DNA from: Roseobacter sp. SK209-2-6
Lineage (GTDB): Bacteria > Pseudomonadota > Alphaproteobacteria > Rhodobacterales > Rhodobacteraceae
Reading direction: 5' to 3'
DNA: 64,000 bases
Assembly (NCBI RefSeq): GCF_000169455.1
Contig: NZ_AAYC01000001.1
Span: 141,001 to 205,000, forward strand
Of the stretch, positions 36,848 to 46,136 are shown one piece after another. The translations under genes and the position numbers were made by a program. How positions within the stretch are numbered: the stretch's first letter is position 1; each line of letters begins with the position of its first letter. The notes under the pieces were generated by a model, which was not told where the DNA came from, made no database searches, and saw only the letters and a list, made by a program, of their open reading frames with translations.

Positions 36848-37744
36848 TTATGATTTGTGCCGTTTCGCAAAGTCAACGAACGCCCGGACGCGGGATGGCA
36901 TGTTGCGCTTGGACAGGTAGTTAAGCGAGAATCTTGGCAGCGTAGCGGCCTGGCCTTCCAGAACCTGAATCAAGCTGCCGTCTTTCAGCGAGCATTCCGC
37001 AGAGCTTGCAAAAATGTAGGCCAGCCCAAGCCCCGCCTTTGCGCTTTCAAGGATGGAGGTCACGTCATTGGTGACGATCTTGGGGCGCGGCATCACCAAA
37101 TAGGGGCCGTCGGCACCTGTAAACACCCAGGGAGCCAGATTGTCGGCGCCTGTAATGGCAAAACAGACTCCGCTATGTGCCGCCACATCCGCAGGTTCCT
37201 CAAGCGATGGGCCTTTGGCCAGATAGTCGGGGGATGCGACAATCGCCATCTCCTGTGTGGGGCCAATTGCGATGGCATGTGTGTCAGGATCAAGCAGGAT
37301 CTCGGCACGGATTGCGGCATCAACTCCGCTAGTCACGAGGTCGACCTTGGTTTCGTCATAGATAAGTTCAATCGTCACCGCCGGATGCTCTTTTGCAAAC
37401 CCTGTGATCAGAGCATCCAGAAACAATTGGCCCGTGGCGGTCGGCGCAGTCAGCCGAAGTGTGCCCGACACACCTTCGTTCAGGTCATGCACATCCTTCA
37501 GCGCTGATTTCAGATCGTTGATCGCGGGCAGACTGCGGCGATAAAGCAGCTCTCCTGCTTTGGTCAGGGCGATGGTCCGGGTTGAGCGTTCGATCAGGCG
37601 CACACCAAGACGATCTTCAAACCTTTGTACGGCTTCACTGACCGACCCCGCACCCAGTTTCAGTTTATCGGCTGCCGCTCGAAAGCCGTTCTCTTGGGCA
37701 ACGGTCACGAATATCGAAACATCGCTCAACTCATTCCGTCTCAT
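36848..37744 (-). CDS. LysR-family regulator (DsdC/CrgA-like group)
   Basis: A 298-residue regulator. The HTH is NELSDVSIFVTVAQENGFRAAADKLKLGAGSVSEAVQRFEDRLGVRLIERSTRTIALT, and the effector domain starts at SGTLRLTAPTATGQLFLDALITGF. It is divergent from the YdhR-like gene at 37883 with about 140 bp between, so it probably regulates that gene and the small membrane protein gene after it. Its effector is unknown. Confidence 0.9.
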   Translation of the reverse strand: MRRNELSDVSIFVTVAQENGFRAAADKLKLGAGSVSEAVQRFEDRLGVRLIERSTRTIALTKAGELLYRRSLPAINDLKSALKDVHDLNEGVSGTLRLTAPTATGQLFLDALITGFAKEHPAVTIELIYDETKVDLVTSGVDAAIRAEILLDPDTHAIAIGPTQEMAIVASPDYLAKGPSLEEPADVAAHSGVCFAITGADNLAPWVFTGADGPYLVMPRPKIVTNDVTSILESAKAGLGLAYIFASSAECSLKDGSLIQVLEGQAATLPRFSLNYLSKRNMPSRVRAFVDFAKRHKS

Positions 37745-37882
37745 TGTTCGGTATTCCTTACACTGCGATCAAAAATAAGTAATTTTCCAAACAATTACCC
37801 CTGACTATCTTGTTTGGCAATGGAAATGACACGCTTCGCAACTCACCTAGCCGGAGCGAGATAAGTCAAAAGGATAAAGCAA

Positions 37883-38203
37883 ATGAGCACGATGAAAATC
37901 TGGGACCTGCACATGACCTATGACGGCCCAATGACTGAAGAATTTGCCCAAGGAACCAAACAATTGGCCGAGAGCATTGCACAGGAATCCGGCGTAATCT
38001 GGAAGATCTGGACCTTAGATGAAAACACCGGTGATTTCGGTTCAACCTACCTATTCCGAGATCTCGCAGCGCTGGAGGTCTATAAAGCGATGCACGTGAA
38101 GCGGTTGGAATCCATCGGTGTCACCGTAACGTCGGATTATGTGTTTGATATCATGGAAGACCTCAGCGCAATCACCCATGCTCCCTTGAGGGAAGTCCCT
38201 TGA
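37883..38203 (+). CDS. YdhR-like putative mono-oxygenase (dimeric alpha-beta barrel)
   Basis: A 106-residue cytoplasmic protein matching the YdhR family in layout: WDLHMTYDGPMTEEFAQGTKQLAESIAQESGVIWKIWTLDENTGDFGSTYLFRDLAALEVY, and VKRLESIGVTVTSDYVFDIMEDLSAIT near the end. YdhR proteins form dimeric ferredoxin-like barrels and have been proposed to act on aromatic polyketide-like compounds, without a proven substrate. AGGATAAAGC precedes the ATG. It is followed 22 nt later by a membrane protein gene and faces a LysR gene. Confidence 0.85.
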   Translation: MSTMKIWDLHMTYDGPMTEEFAQGTKQLAESIAQESGVIWKIWTLDENTGDFGSTYLFRDLAALEVYKAMHVKRLESIGVTVTSDYVFDIMEDLSAITHAPLREVP

Positions 38204-38225
38204 AACAAAGGAAAGGAGTTTTCAG

Positions 38226-38606
38226 ATGAGCAACCGAACCTTCCTATCCCTTCACAGCATAATCTACGCGTTCTTCGCCTTTGCGCTGTTTTTTCTGCCC
38301 GGCTTTCTGTGGCCAAACTACGGCGTGGAGCTGAATGACCGCTATGCCTGGTTTCTGTCACAGCACAACAGTATTTTTCTTGGAGGGATTGCCATTCTGG
38401 GATTCCTGCTTCGGGAAGTGACCGATGGGACAACCATCCGGAAGCTGCTGACTGGGCTGATGGCAACCAACGCGCTTGGGTTTATCGTAACGCTATATGC
38501 CGCCATGATTGGTGTCTTCACCGGCTTTGGCTGGTCGGATCCCGCCTTCTTTGCTTTTCTTGCAGTGATGAGCTTCTTACAACTTAAGAAGTCTGATCAA
38601 GCCTGA
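38226..38606 (+). CDS. Small four-helix membrane protein, function unknown
   Basis: A 126-residue protein with hydrophobic segments at about 8-29 (IIYAFFAFALFFLPGFLW), 48-64 (NSIFLGGIAILGFLLRE), 76-97 and 106-121. There is no signal peptide cleavage site or known motif. AAAGGAG stands well spaced before the ATG, and it lies 22 nt after the YdhR-like gene, so the two are probably co-transcribed. It might be a membrane partner of the YdhR-like protein. Confidence 0.8.
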   Translation: MSNRTFLSLHSIIYAFFAFALFFLPGFLWPNYGVELNDRYAWFLSQHNSIFLGGIAILGFLLREVTDGTTIRKLLTGLMATNALGFIVTLYAAMIGVFTGFGWSDPAFFAFLAVMSFLQLKKSDQA

Positions 38607-38675
38607 TCATCGGAAACAGAGCTCGGGGTGCTCAGCTCCGGGCATCCTCCTAAAAATCTGGCTCAATATGTACGG

Positions 38676-39503
38676 TCATGAGGCTCGCTGTCGGTGAACC
38701 TGCCTGCCGCCGCCCTCCTGCCAATATGGTCCTACTTGTCCGTGATCTGGATACCAATCAACTGAAAATCTGAGCAATGTATGAGCGGCTGCTTTGAGGA
38801 AACTGCGCTGCAGCACGGAGCGCGACCGCTTATGTCGACTTTGGGCCGTCCTTGAAGACGGCCCATAACCTAAGATTTCAATGGCCTCTGCAATCGCAAG
38901 TGCATCTTCCAACTCAACATCGAGATATCTAACAGTGCTGTCTATCTTGGTGTGGCCCAACAGGAGCTGAACTGCGCGCAGATTGCCCGTCTTCTTGTAG
39001 ATCTGGGTCACCTTGGTGCGCCGCATGGAATGGGTGCCGTATGCGCTCGCCTCCGGACCAATCGACGTCACCCAGTCACGGACAATCCGTGCATACTGAC
39101 GGGTTGAGATGTGAAGACGTTCGTGAAACCGGCCGGGCCATCTGTATTCAGATCCGACCATCAGCGGGTCTTGTATCCACTTTTCCAGTGATGTCGGCGT
39201 GCCTTATTAGATTTCGAAGCGTAAAGGTTTCTGCGTTTTGCTTTTAAAAACCCATGCGCGTTCCTTGATTTGGCCTGATGCCATAACGTCGATGATCTTC
39301 ATTTTGACCAGATCGCAGCCGCGCTGCTTGCTGTCGATTGCCAGGTTGTAGAGAGCAAGATCTCGTTGGTTATCTGCCAGCTCGAGCTGAACCCTGATTG
39401 CCCAGACATGTTTGGGCTTCAACGGTCGCTTTTGTCCAACCATGCGCCCCTTATTCCAAGCAGGACGAAGTGCACGAATGGCAGGTAAGTTGGCAATGGT
39501 CAT
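38676..39503 (-). pseudogene. Tyrosine-recombinase integrase interrupted by two stops
   Basis: The N-terminal part, from about MTIANLPAIRALRPAWNKGR (39503), runs through HVWAIRVQLELADNQRDLALYNLAIDSKQRGCDLVKMKIIDV and KTQKPLRFEI. Then TAATAA (39204-39209 on the reverse strand) ends it. The same frame continues with the catalytic half: ISTRQYARIVRDWV, YGTHSMRRTKVTQIY (His-x-x-Arg), LLLGHTKIDSTVRYLDVELEDAL (His and Tyr). All core residues survive on the two sides, so it was a functional phage- or island-type integrase until recently. It lies inside the IS3-bounded island, which touches a tRNA gene. Confidence 0.85.
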
Positions 39504-39818
39504 GATGGTTTCTCCCATCTGCCACGACCCACCACAGCGCCAACCGGACGTTGACAATCCAAGGTAACACTCTCAGGTTCCATCGCGAACAAAGTCAGGA
39601 ACGAGCCCAAAGCACCGGATGCTGCGCCTGGCACGAAGGGCTGCGAAGCGCAGAAAGCACTATTTGCAAAGTCGCGGGATCTGGCGGCATGATGGAGGAC
39701 CTATGCCGCGAAGGAACCAGGAAGAGCAGACTTTCGCCGCGAGTGCAGCCTCAAATCAGGGCCGAACGGTACAGACTCGGACAAAGCTCACCTTGGCGAG
39801 GGTCGCGCCAATGACGGC

Positions 39819-40682
39819 TTACTGAAAAAGCCCACTAAGATAATTTGGGAGTTCGGCTGAGACTTGATCGAGCCGATCAACCCGCAACGCCGATTGATAA
39901 AGGCGGCTAACATCATGGTCGATGCCAATGGCGGCAATGCGAAATCCCGGCGTCGTCTTTATATCAGCAATGACTGCCGCTAAATGACGCCACAAAAAAT
40001 CCGGGTGGTTTTCGCTTAGAGTGCTGTCGTCAACGGGTGCCCCATCAGTGATCACGATGACCAAATTCTGATCTGCTTCTAAGTTCTTTAGCCGCTCGGC
40101 CGCCCAGAACACGGCTTCACCGTCTATGTTTTCTTTCAGAATGTCACTTCGGAGCATGTTGTGGACTGACCAAGGCGCGCTAGGATTTGTATTTGATGCA
40201 TCGCGATAGCGAATGTGCAGAACATCATTCAAGCGCCCGGGATTTCTGGGACGCCCTCTATCAATCCAAAGCTGGCGAGATTTTCCGCCCTTCCATGCTG
40301 CTGTTGTGAAACCGAGAATTTCAAATCGTACGTCCAGTCTGCTCAAGAAATCGCTGACCATTTGGACCACTAGACAGGCAACTATCGCCCTTTGGCCCTT
40401 AAGCGATCCGGAATGGTCTACGACGAGCGAAACGGCGGTCGTTTCACCAAGATTGGCGTTGTGCGAGAGGATAGCGTCGATGTGGCTCAATGAATTCAAG
40501 CTGGTCTTTGTTCGATGCACCGCAGTTGCTCTTTCGAAGGCTTTGACTTGCTCCTCCAGCGACTTTCTGTCGACGGAAGAAAGCTCTTGGCTCAATTCTT
40601 CGCCGGTAATCTCAACATCATAAGCGGTCGAATAGATAGAGTACTCTCGGTCATCACCGTTTTTTTCCCAAAACCAGCTCAT
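39819..40682 (-). CDS. CobT-like VWA-domain protein (orphan)
   Basis: 287 residues from the ATG at 40682; the frame extends 70 residues further up with no similarity. The C-terminal 200 residues match the CobT cobaltochelatase VWA domain: VSLVVDHSGSLKGQRAIVACLV (MIDAS DxSxS), FEILGFTTAAWKGGKSRQLWIDRGRPRNPGRLND, LKENIDGEAVFWAAERL, ITDGAPVDDSTLS and IGIDHDVSRLY. It is shorter than CobT and lacks the acidic N-terminal region. No cobS or cobN is nearby, so chelatase activity is unlikely. It may be a truncated CobT or a VWA protein recruited by an island system. Confidence 0.8.
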   Translation of the reverse strand: MSWFWEKNGDDREYSIYSTAYDVEITGEELSQELSSVDRKSLEEQVKAFERATAVHRTKTSLNSLSHIDAILSHNANLGETTAVSLVVDHSGSLKGQRAIVACLVVQMVSDFLSRLDVRFEILGFTTAAWKGGKSRQLWIDRGRPRNPGRLNDVLHIRYRDASNTNPSAPWSVHNMLRSDILKENIDGEAVFWAAERLKNLEADQNLVIVITDGAPVDDSTLSENHPDFLWRHLAAVIADIKTTPGFRIAAIGIDHDVSRLYQSALRVDRLDQVSAELPNYLSGLFQ

Positions 40683-41064
40683 TGGAGACCACCTGCGAAA
40701 ACGTCCGTCGATTGAAAAGCGGACTTTGGTTGATTCCGCAGCATCGGTCAATATGGGCTCGCCGCCGCCATGCGGCGATGCGGTAGCACGGTTGCAGCAA
40801 AGCCGCTCCAGGTCTCGGCTGCAGAATGGCGCTAGCAGCTCAATGCAGTCATTGGATGGACGCACTGCTTCCAGTATACCGCAACCGTACAACTTTCAGC
40901 GGATCTTCCCGAAAGCGGCCCTTCGTTGGCCCTAGTGAACACTCCTCATTGCTGCGGGCTCACCGGGGGCAGCGAAGCGCAGAAAACGGGCTTTGCTAAC
41001 CTTCCATTTGCAGCCCTCTAGACCGGCCATTTGACGTGCCGTCCCAGGTATGCAGACATCGGTT

Positions 41065-42012
41065 TCAAGCTTGGTTTAGCAGGGATTTTAGTTCAGCCCC
41101 AAACCAGGTGACGAAGCTGGAGGCGGGTTGAGTGAAACCGATGGCTTCAGGAGCAAGGAACTGAAAGACGCGCTCGCAGGGCAAACGAGATTCATAGGGT
41201 TCAACCAAAAAACCCTTTCCAAGTGCGTCCATTACATAGACGTCACGCAGCAGGGCAAAACCTTGCCCCGAGATCGCTGCCTGAAGGATCATATCTGCAT
41301 TGTTGAAGGTCAGGCGCGGTCGCGCTTCGAATGGGTGCCCGGCAAGAAAGGTAGAAAAGTATTTGGCCCAATGAACGGTTTCATCTTCGTGGATAAGTTG
41401 CGCCTGTAAAAGCAGCCTGACATCTGGGCCGTCGTCCGGCTGCAACAGGCCCGTCAGGGAGGCCAGGTAGTCAGGGGAGCATACCACCCTCATGTGTTCT
41501 TGGGGCACGGGAACCAGGGCATTGCCATTTACATCTGCCTCCTGCGAATGAGAGCGTGGAAGCAGACGCAATGCGACATCAATCCGCTCTTCCTCCAGGT
41601 TCACAAAACGGTTTGCAGCGCAGATCCTGACATTGATTTCAGGGGACCGCCGGAGAAAACCATCAAGCCTGGGCTGTAGAACGATGGAGGCAAGAGAGGG
41701 GGCTATTCCTATCGAAAGAACCTTTTGATGATACTGGCTCCCCACCAAATGACCAATATGTTCCAGCTGATATGTTACTGCGCGAATGTCTGGAATAATT
41801 GCACGCAGAAACTCTGTCGGTTCCAGGTTTCTCCCCTTCGCACGAAACAGCTTTGCACTCCACCTATCCTCTAACTTACTGATATGATAAGATACTGTAG
41901 GTTGCGCCAAATTGAGTTCTCGCGCCGCAGCGGAGATCGAATTAAGCCGTGCAACCGCATCTAGCGATCGTGCTTCTTGCAGCGTTGGGATGAATCTACG
42001 TGGGGCACTCAT
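41065..42012 (-). CDS. LysR-family regulator of the adjacent ABC genes
   Basis: A 315-residue regulator with HTH LQEARSLDAVARLNSISAAARELNLAQPTVSYHISKLEDRW and an effector domain from QKVLSIGIAPSLASIVLQPRLDGFL. It is divergent from the substrate-binding protein gene at 42127, 115 bp apart, so it most likely controls the import operon and the hydrolase after it. Confidence 0.9.
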   Translation of the reverse strand: MSAPRRFIPTLQEARSLDAVARLNSISAAARELNLAQPTVSYHISKLEDRWSAKLFRAKGRNLEPTEFLRAIIPDIRAVTYQLEHIGHLVGSQYHQKVLSIGIAPSLASIVLQPRLDGFLRRSPEINVRICAANRFVNLEEERIDVALRLLPRSHSQEADVNGNALVPVPQEHMRVVCSPDYLASLTGLLQPDDGPDVRLLLQAQLIHEDETVHWAKYFSTFLAGHPFEARPRLTFNNADMILQAAISGQGFALLRDVYVMDALGKGFLVEPYESRLPCERVFQFLAPEAIGFTQPASSFVTWFGAELKSLLNQA

Positions 42013-42126
42013 GCTCGATTCATAGATGTTCTCTATAGGATTTTCAACTTTACTGATTTGTCAGAAGCCACCCGCAAGGCGAATAATCAGCCAGGTTTTG
42101 GTTCCAGTCAAAATGGGAGGATGGAC

Positions 42127-42963
42127 ATGACAATTTCAAGGAGAACGGCGATCAAAGGCTTGGCTGCGGCGCTTTCAGTGAGCTTCAGCGGGTTGGCCGC
42201 TCAGGCCGGAGAAACGCTTGATCGCATTCTAAGCGACGGCGTGTTGACCGTCGGCACCAATTCGGACTACCGCCCCAATTCCTTCATGAATGACAATAAT
42301 GAACTCGACGGGTTTGATATTGCGGTTTCCAAGGAAGTTGCCGCACGCTTGGGGGTCGACGTTAAATTCGTAACTCCTGGATGGGAGGTCATGACCGCAG
42401 GGCGATGGGCTGGTCGCTGGGACATGGTAGTTGGCTCGATGACGCCGACAAAGGCCCGCGCCGAGGTTCTGGACTTTCCGGCGATCTATTACTTCAGCCC
42501 CGCTGCTTTTGCCGTGCACAAGACATCGTCCGCCGAAAAACCGGGCGATCTGGATGGAAAAATCGTGGGCGTAGTTTCCGCCTCAACATACAACCGATAT
42601 CTGGAGCACGATCTGAAGCTCGACGTTGTAGGAATGCCTGCCTTTACCTATGATGTCACTCCCGGTGAGATCCGGGCCTATAGCGATGTGAACGAGTTTG
42701 ATGACCTTGCCCTTGGCGATGGCGCGCGGCTCCATGCGGTGTTGCAATCGGTACCGGTTATCGGCGAAGCGGTTGCTGTTGGCCTTCCGATCAAACAGTT
42801 GGGAGAGCCAGTCTTCTTTGAACCACTCGCGCTGGCCACCGACAAGGGGGATGCAGAGCTGAATGCCCGCCTGCACAATATCATCGAAGAGATGAAGAGC
42901 GACGGTACATTGGCCAAACTGTCGGTCAAATGGCACGGCACTGACCTCGTCAGCACCAACTAA
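42127..42963 (+). CDS. Amino-acid ABC transporter, substrate-binding protein
   Basis: A 278-residue type 3 (polar amino acid) binding protein. The start MTISRRTAIKGLAAALSV fits a twin-arginine signal, cleaved near AAQAGE. LTVGTNSDYRPNSFMNDNNELDGFDIAVSKEVAARLGV opens the first lobe, WDMVVGSMTPTKARAEVLDFPAIYYFSPAAFAV holds the ligand loop. GGGAGG sits 6 nt before ATG 42127, which favours this over the ATG two codons earlier. The permease follows 9 nt later. Substrate unknown. Confidence 0.9.
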   Translation: MTISRRTAIKGLAAALSVSFSGLAAQAGETLDRILSDGVLTVGTNSDYRPNSFMNDNNELDGFDIAVSKEVAARLGVDVKFVTPGWEVMTAGRWAGRWDMVVGSMTPTKARAEVLDFPAIYYFSPAAFAVHKTSSAEKPGDLDGKIVGVVSASTYNRYLEHDLKLDVVGMPAFTYDVTPGEIRAYSDVNEFDDLALGDGARLHAVLQSVPVIGEAVAVGLPIKQLGEPVFFEPLALATDKGDAELNARLHNIIEEMKSDGTLAKLSVKWHGTDLVSTN

Positions 42964-42972
42964 GGCAAGCCA

Positions 42973-43947
42973 ATGGTCACATTGTTCAAAAGCCGCTTCC
43001 AGCATGGGCCGGAGCGGCTGAAGCTGGCAGCAGGTCTTGCGCTATCCGTTTTTGCGGCCACTTTCCTGCTGTCTGCCAATCAGGGGGCCTTGGGCGATCT
43101 GCTATTGCCCGCCATGCGGCCTGAGACCCTGGCCGGAACCTGGGGGCGGTTTTCAGTGGCATTGGTGGCCTTTCTCATCGGGGGGGGCGTGGTCTACGCC
43201 CTCCTTGGCCTTCGGCGCCGCCTGCAGGCCTATCTGACCTGGGCTGTGCTGGCCGCTATTGCTCTTGGGCTATTCTATTCCTTTGATCTGAGTTTTGGTT
43301 TCATTGGCAAGAAACTGCCCTATCTCTTGTCGCAGGGGGCGGTCACTACGCTCTATGTCTCAGCGATTTCGATCACGCTGGCCTTTGTCTTTGCCCTTGC
43401 CGGGGCAACTGCAAAACTCTCCGGCATTGGCATTCTTGAAGGTATCGGGTCGTTCTATACTTCGTATTTTCGCGGTACGCCGCTCTTGGTGCAGCTGTTC
43501 CTGATCTACCTGGGACTGCCGCAGATTGGCTTTGTCGTGGATCCAGTGCCTGCGGCGATTGCCGCGCTTTCGCTGGTCTATGGTGCCTATATGACAGAGA
43601 TCTTCCGCTCCGGAATTCAATCGCTCCCCGCGGGCCAGTGGGAGGCCGCCGATGCTTTGGGTCTGCACCGCATGGTGACCTTCCGCAAGGTGATCCTGCC
43701 GCAGGCAATGCGCGTTATCATCCCCCCGACCGGTAATCAGTTCATCGCCATGCTAAAGGACAGCTCCCTTGTAAGTGTTGTCGGGGTTTGGGACCTGATG
43801 TTCCTGGCCCGCACCGTTGGCCGGTCTGATTTCAAAATCCTCGAAATGCTGATCACAGCCTCGATCGTCTACTGGCTGATGTCGATTGTCCTGGAGCTCG
43901 TCCAAAAGCGGATTGAACTGCATTTCTCCAAATCCCTGATCCGCTAA
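42973..43947 (+). CDS. Amino-acid ABC transporter, permease
   Basis: A HisM/GltK-type permease of 324 residues. It has three hydrophobic segments ahead of the usual permease core, which starts near LLSQGAVTTLYVSAISITLAFVFAL. FRGTPLLVQLFLIYLGLPQIG, YGAYMTEIFRSGIQSLPAGQWEAADALGLH and MRVIIPPTGNQFIAMLKDSSLVS contain the EAA loop that contacts the ATPase. No second permease and no ATP-binding gene follows, so the importer is incomplete in this window. Confidence 0.9.
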   Translation: MVTLFKSRFQHGPERLKLAAGLALSVFAATFLLSANQGALGDLLLPAMRPETLAGTWGRFSVALVAFLIGGGVVYALLGLRRRLQAYLTWAVLAAIALGLFYSFDLSFGFIGKKLPYLLSQGAVTTLYVSAISITLAFVFALAGATAKLSGIGILEGIGSFYTSYFRGTPLLVQLFLIYLGLPQIGFVVDPVPAAIAALSLVYGAYMTEIFRSGIQSLPAGQWEAADALGLHRMVTFRKVILPQAMRVIIPPTGNQFIAMLKDSSLVSVVGVWDLMFLARTVGRSDFKILEMLITASIVYWLMSIVLELVQKRIELHFSKSLIR

Positions 43948-43976
43948 CCGCAAGAACAGAAAGAAATACTGTCAAG

Positions 43977-44762
43977 ATGACTGCCTATTGTGACTGTACG
44001 TTAAGAGTGGCCGTGATGGCCAACTCGGGGTTTGACTCGGGCATTGGCCTGACACGGCAAACCCTGGACGACAAATACCTGACGGCCGCGCTCGAAGGTT
44101 GCAGCGCTCTACCGATTATCGTTCCGACCCTCTCCAGTTCGGCGCAACTGGAGGCCTTCCTTGACCTGGTTGATGGGGTCATTCTGACCGGCGATCAATC
44201 AAATATCGAACCTGACGTTTATGGCGCTACCGGCGACCGTCAGAGCCACGGCCCTTTTGATCCGCAACGGGATGCATCGGCGCTCTATATGGTCAACGCG
44301 GCCTGCAAGAGGAAACTGCCCCTACTTGGCATTTGCCGTGGCATGCAAGAGATAAATGTCGCCTTTGGGGGCACTATCCGCACAGGGTTTGCCGGAAGCG
44401 CTGACTACCCGGACCATCCACGGTTGCCCAAAGTCACGGACCCGGACCTTGTCTATCGGGAAGCACACCCGGTGAGTGTGAACCCCGAAACCCAACTGGG
44501 TGCCGCCATTGGCAAGCCACGTGTGTTTGTGAATTCTGTACATATACAGGCTGTTGAGGAACTGGCCAAAGACTTGACGCCCGTAGCCCTATCCGATGAT
44601 GGGATCGTCGAAGCCTTTGAACACAGTTCGGGCGAGCCAATTATTGGGGTTCAATGGCACCCGGAATACAGGGCTACTGAAAGGCCCTTGTCCGCGGCCT
44701 TGTTTTCCCATTTTGCCCGTCTCATGAAGGGCCGCAAAGAAAGCGCTCCATACATTTTGTGA
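43977..44762 (+). CDS. Gamma-glutamyl-gamma-aminobutyrate hydrolase (class I amidotransferase)
   Basis: A peptidase C26 enzyme of 261 residues, PuuD type, which releases glutamate from gamma-glutamylated amines. The nucleophile Cys is in PLLGICRGMQEINVAFGGTI, the His and Glu in IGVQWHPEYRA, and DGVILTGDQSNIEPDVYG is the early conserved part. It follows the permease by 30 nt, so the import operon probably supplies an amine or amino acid handled as a gamma-glutamyl compound. The matching gamma-glutamyl synthetase is not in the window. Confidence 0.9.
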   Translation: MTAYCDCTLRVAVMANSGFDSGIGLTRQTLDDKYLTAALEGCSALPIIVPTLSSSAQLEAFLDLVDGVILTGDQSNIEPDVYGATGDRQSHGPFDPQRDASALYMVNAACKRKLPLLGICRGMQEINVAFGGTIRTGFAGSADYPDHPRLPKVTDPDLVYREAHPVSVNPETQLGAAIGKPRVFVNSVHIQAVEELAKDLTPVALSDDGIVEAFEHSSGEPIIGVQWHPEYRATERPLSAALFSHFARLMKGRKESAPYIL

Positions 44763-45084
44763 CGTTGGTTCCGTTGGATAGCGGTTCTTCACCTTCCAAC
44801 TTTTCAAGGTCGCCATGTCCGCTCAGTATAACCGCTAGCATTCTATTTGGGGTTTCTGAGGCTCTGTGAGCCTTCTCTAAATCTCCTTAAAATACCGCAA
44901 AATTCTGATTCTTTTTGCGTTGGTGTGCCTATCGCTTTGCGACAATTTAGCGATGCCATTGGTGGTTTCTGTTTGGATCGACTGACTAAAGGTTGAACAA
45001 AAAGCAGCCATTCGTGCAGTCGTGGTGATGAGCCTCCCCAACTGAACTGGTCCACCCCTATTTTAAGGAACCGGAGGGCCAAGA

Positions 45085-45369
45085 ATGGCGAACAAGCGAC
45101 CGAAGCCCGAAGAGATTGTCTCGAAGTTGCGGCAGGTTGAAGTTCTGATGGGGCAAGGCATGCGCCGTCTGGACGCGATCAGACAGATCGGCGTTGTCGA
45201 ACAGACCTATTATCGCTGGCGCAAGCAATACGGCGGAATGGGCGTAGATCAACTGAAGGAACTGAAGCGTCTTCAGAAGGAGAACGACCGGTTGAGGCGA
45301 GCTGTGTCTGACCTGACGCTCGACAAGCTGATCTTTAGGGAAGCTGCGAAGGGAGTGATGGCCGTCTAG
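45085..45369 (+). CDS. IS3-family transposase OrfA (copy 2)
   Basis: 94 residues, identical to the copy 1 protein except at the end (KLIFREAAKGVMAV against KLILTEAAKGVMAF), where the divergent block starts. It keeps the same helix-turn-helix and leucine-zipper segment and looks intact. Confidence 0.92.
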   Translation: MANKRPKPEEIVSKLRQVEVLMGQGMRRLDAIRQIGVVEQTYYRWRKQYGGMGVDQLKELKRLQKENDRLRRAVSDLTLDKLIFREAAKGVMAV

Positions 45370-45644
45370 GAATTGATCCTGTGGATCAATTCAGGCCCGA
45401 ACGGGCGGAGCCCCTGAGCCCCGCTCGTCTTCGTGCTTGCATCGACCATGTCCGCAGCCAGTTCAAAGTGTCTGAGCGCAGGGCCTGCCGCACTCTGGGT
45501 CAGCATCGAACGACGCAGCGCAAGGTGCCCCAAGGCCGGGCCGATGAAGAGCGTCTGACCGACGACATCATCGAACTGGCCGACCAATAGGGGCGCTATG
45601 GCTACCGCATGGTCACTGGCCTGCTGACCAACGCAGGCTGGCCC

Positions 45645-45685
45645 CCTCTCGGCAGATCGCTTCGCAATTGCCTGCCGGGCAATGT
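45645..45685 (+). repeat. 41-bp double-palindrome insert, site 1 (IS3 copy 2)
   Basis: Identical to the insert at 35707 and placed at the same position in orfB. It begins CCTCTCGG and ends near TGCCGGGCAATG. Confidence 0.75.
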
Positions 45686-46095
45686 GTGAACCACAAGCGG
45701 GTCGAGCGTATCTGGCGGCGTGAAGGGCAGAAGGTTCCAGCTAAGCAACCGAAGAAGGGGCGGCTCTGGCTGAATGACGGATCATGCGTGCGGCTGCGGC
45801 CGGAATATCAGAACCATGTCTGGTCCTATGACTTCGTTCATTGCCGGACAGATGACGGGAAGGCGTTCCGGACGCTGAACATCATTGATGAGCACAGCCG
45901 GGAATGCCTGGCGATCAAGGTGAAGCGAAAGCTGAACTCTGTAGACGTGATTGATGCCCTGACGGATCTGTTCATCCTGCGTGGGGCGCCAGCCTTCATC
46001 CGGTCAGACAACGGTCCTGAGTTTGTGGCTCAAGCTGCCCGGAACTGGATTGCGGCCGTGGGTGCCAAGACCACCTATATCGAGCCTGGCTCACC

Positions 46096-46136
46096 CCTCT
46101 CGGGACATCGCCATGCGATGCCCTGCCGGGCAGTGC
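46096..46136 (+). repeat. 41-bp double-palindrome insert, site 2 (IS3 copy 2)
   Basis: Identical to the insert at 36158, with the CATCGC/GCGATG stem and the CTGCC-G-GGCAG palindrome. Confidence 0.78.
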
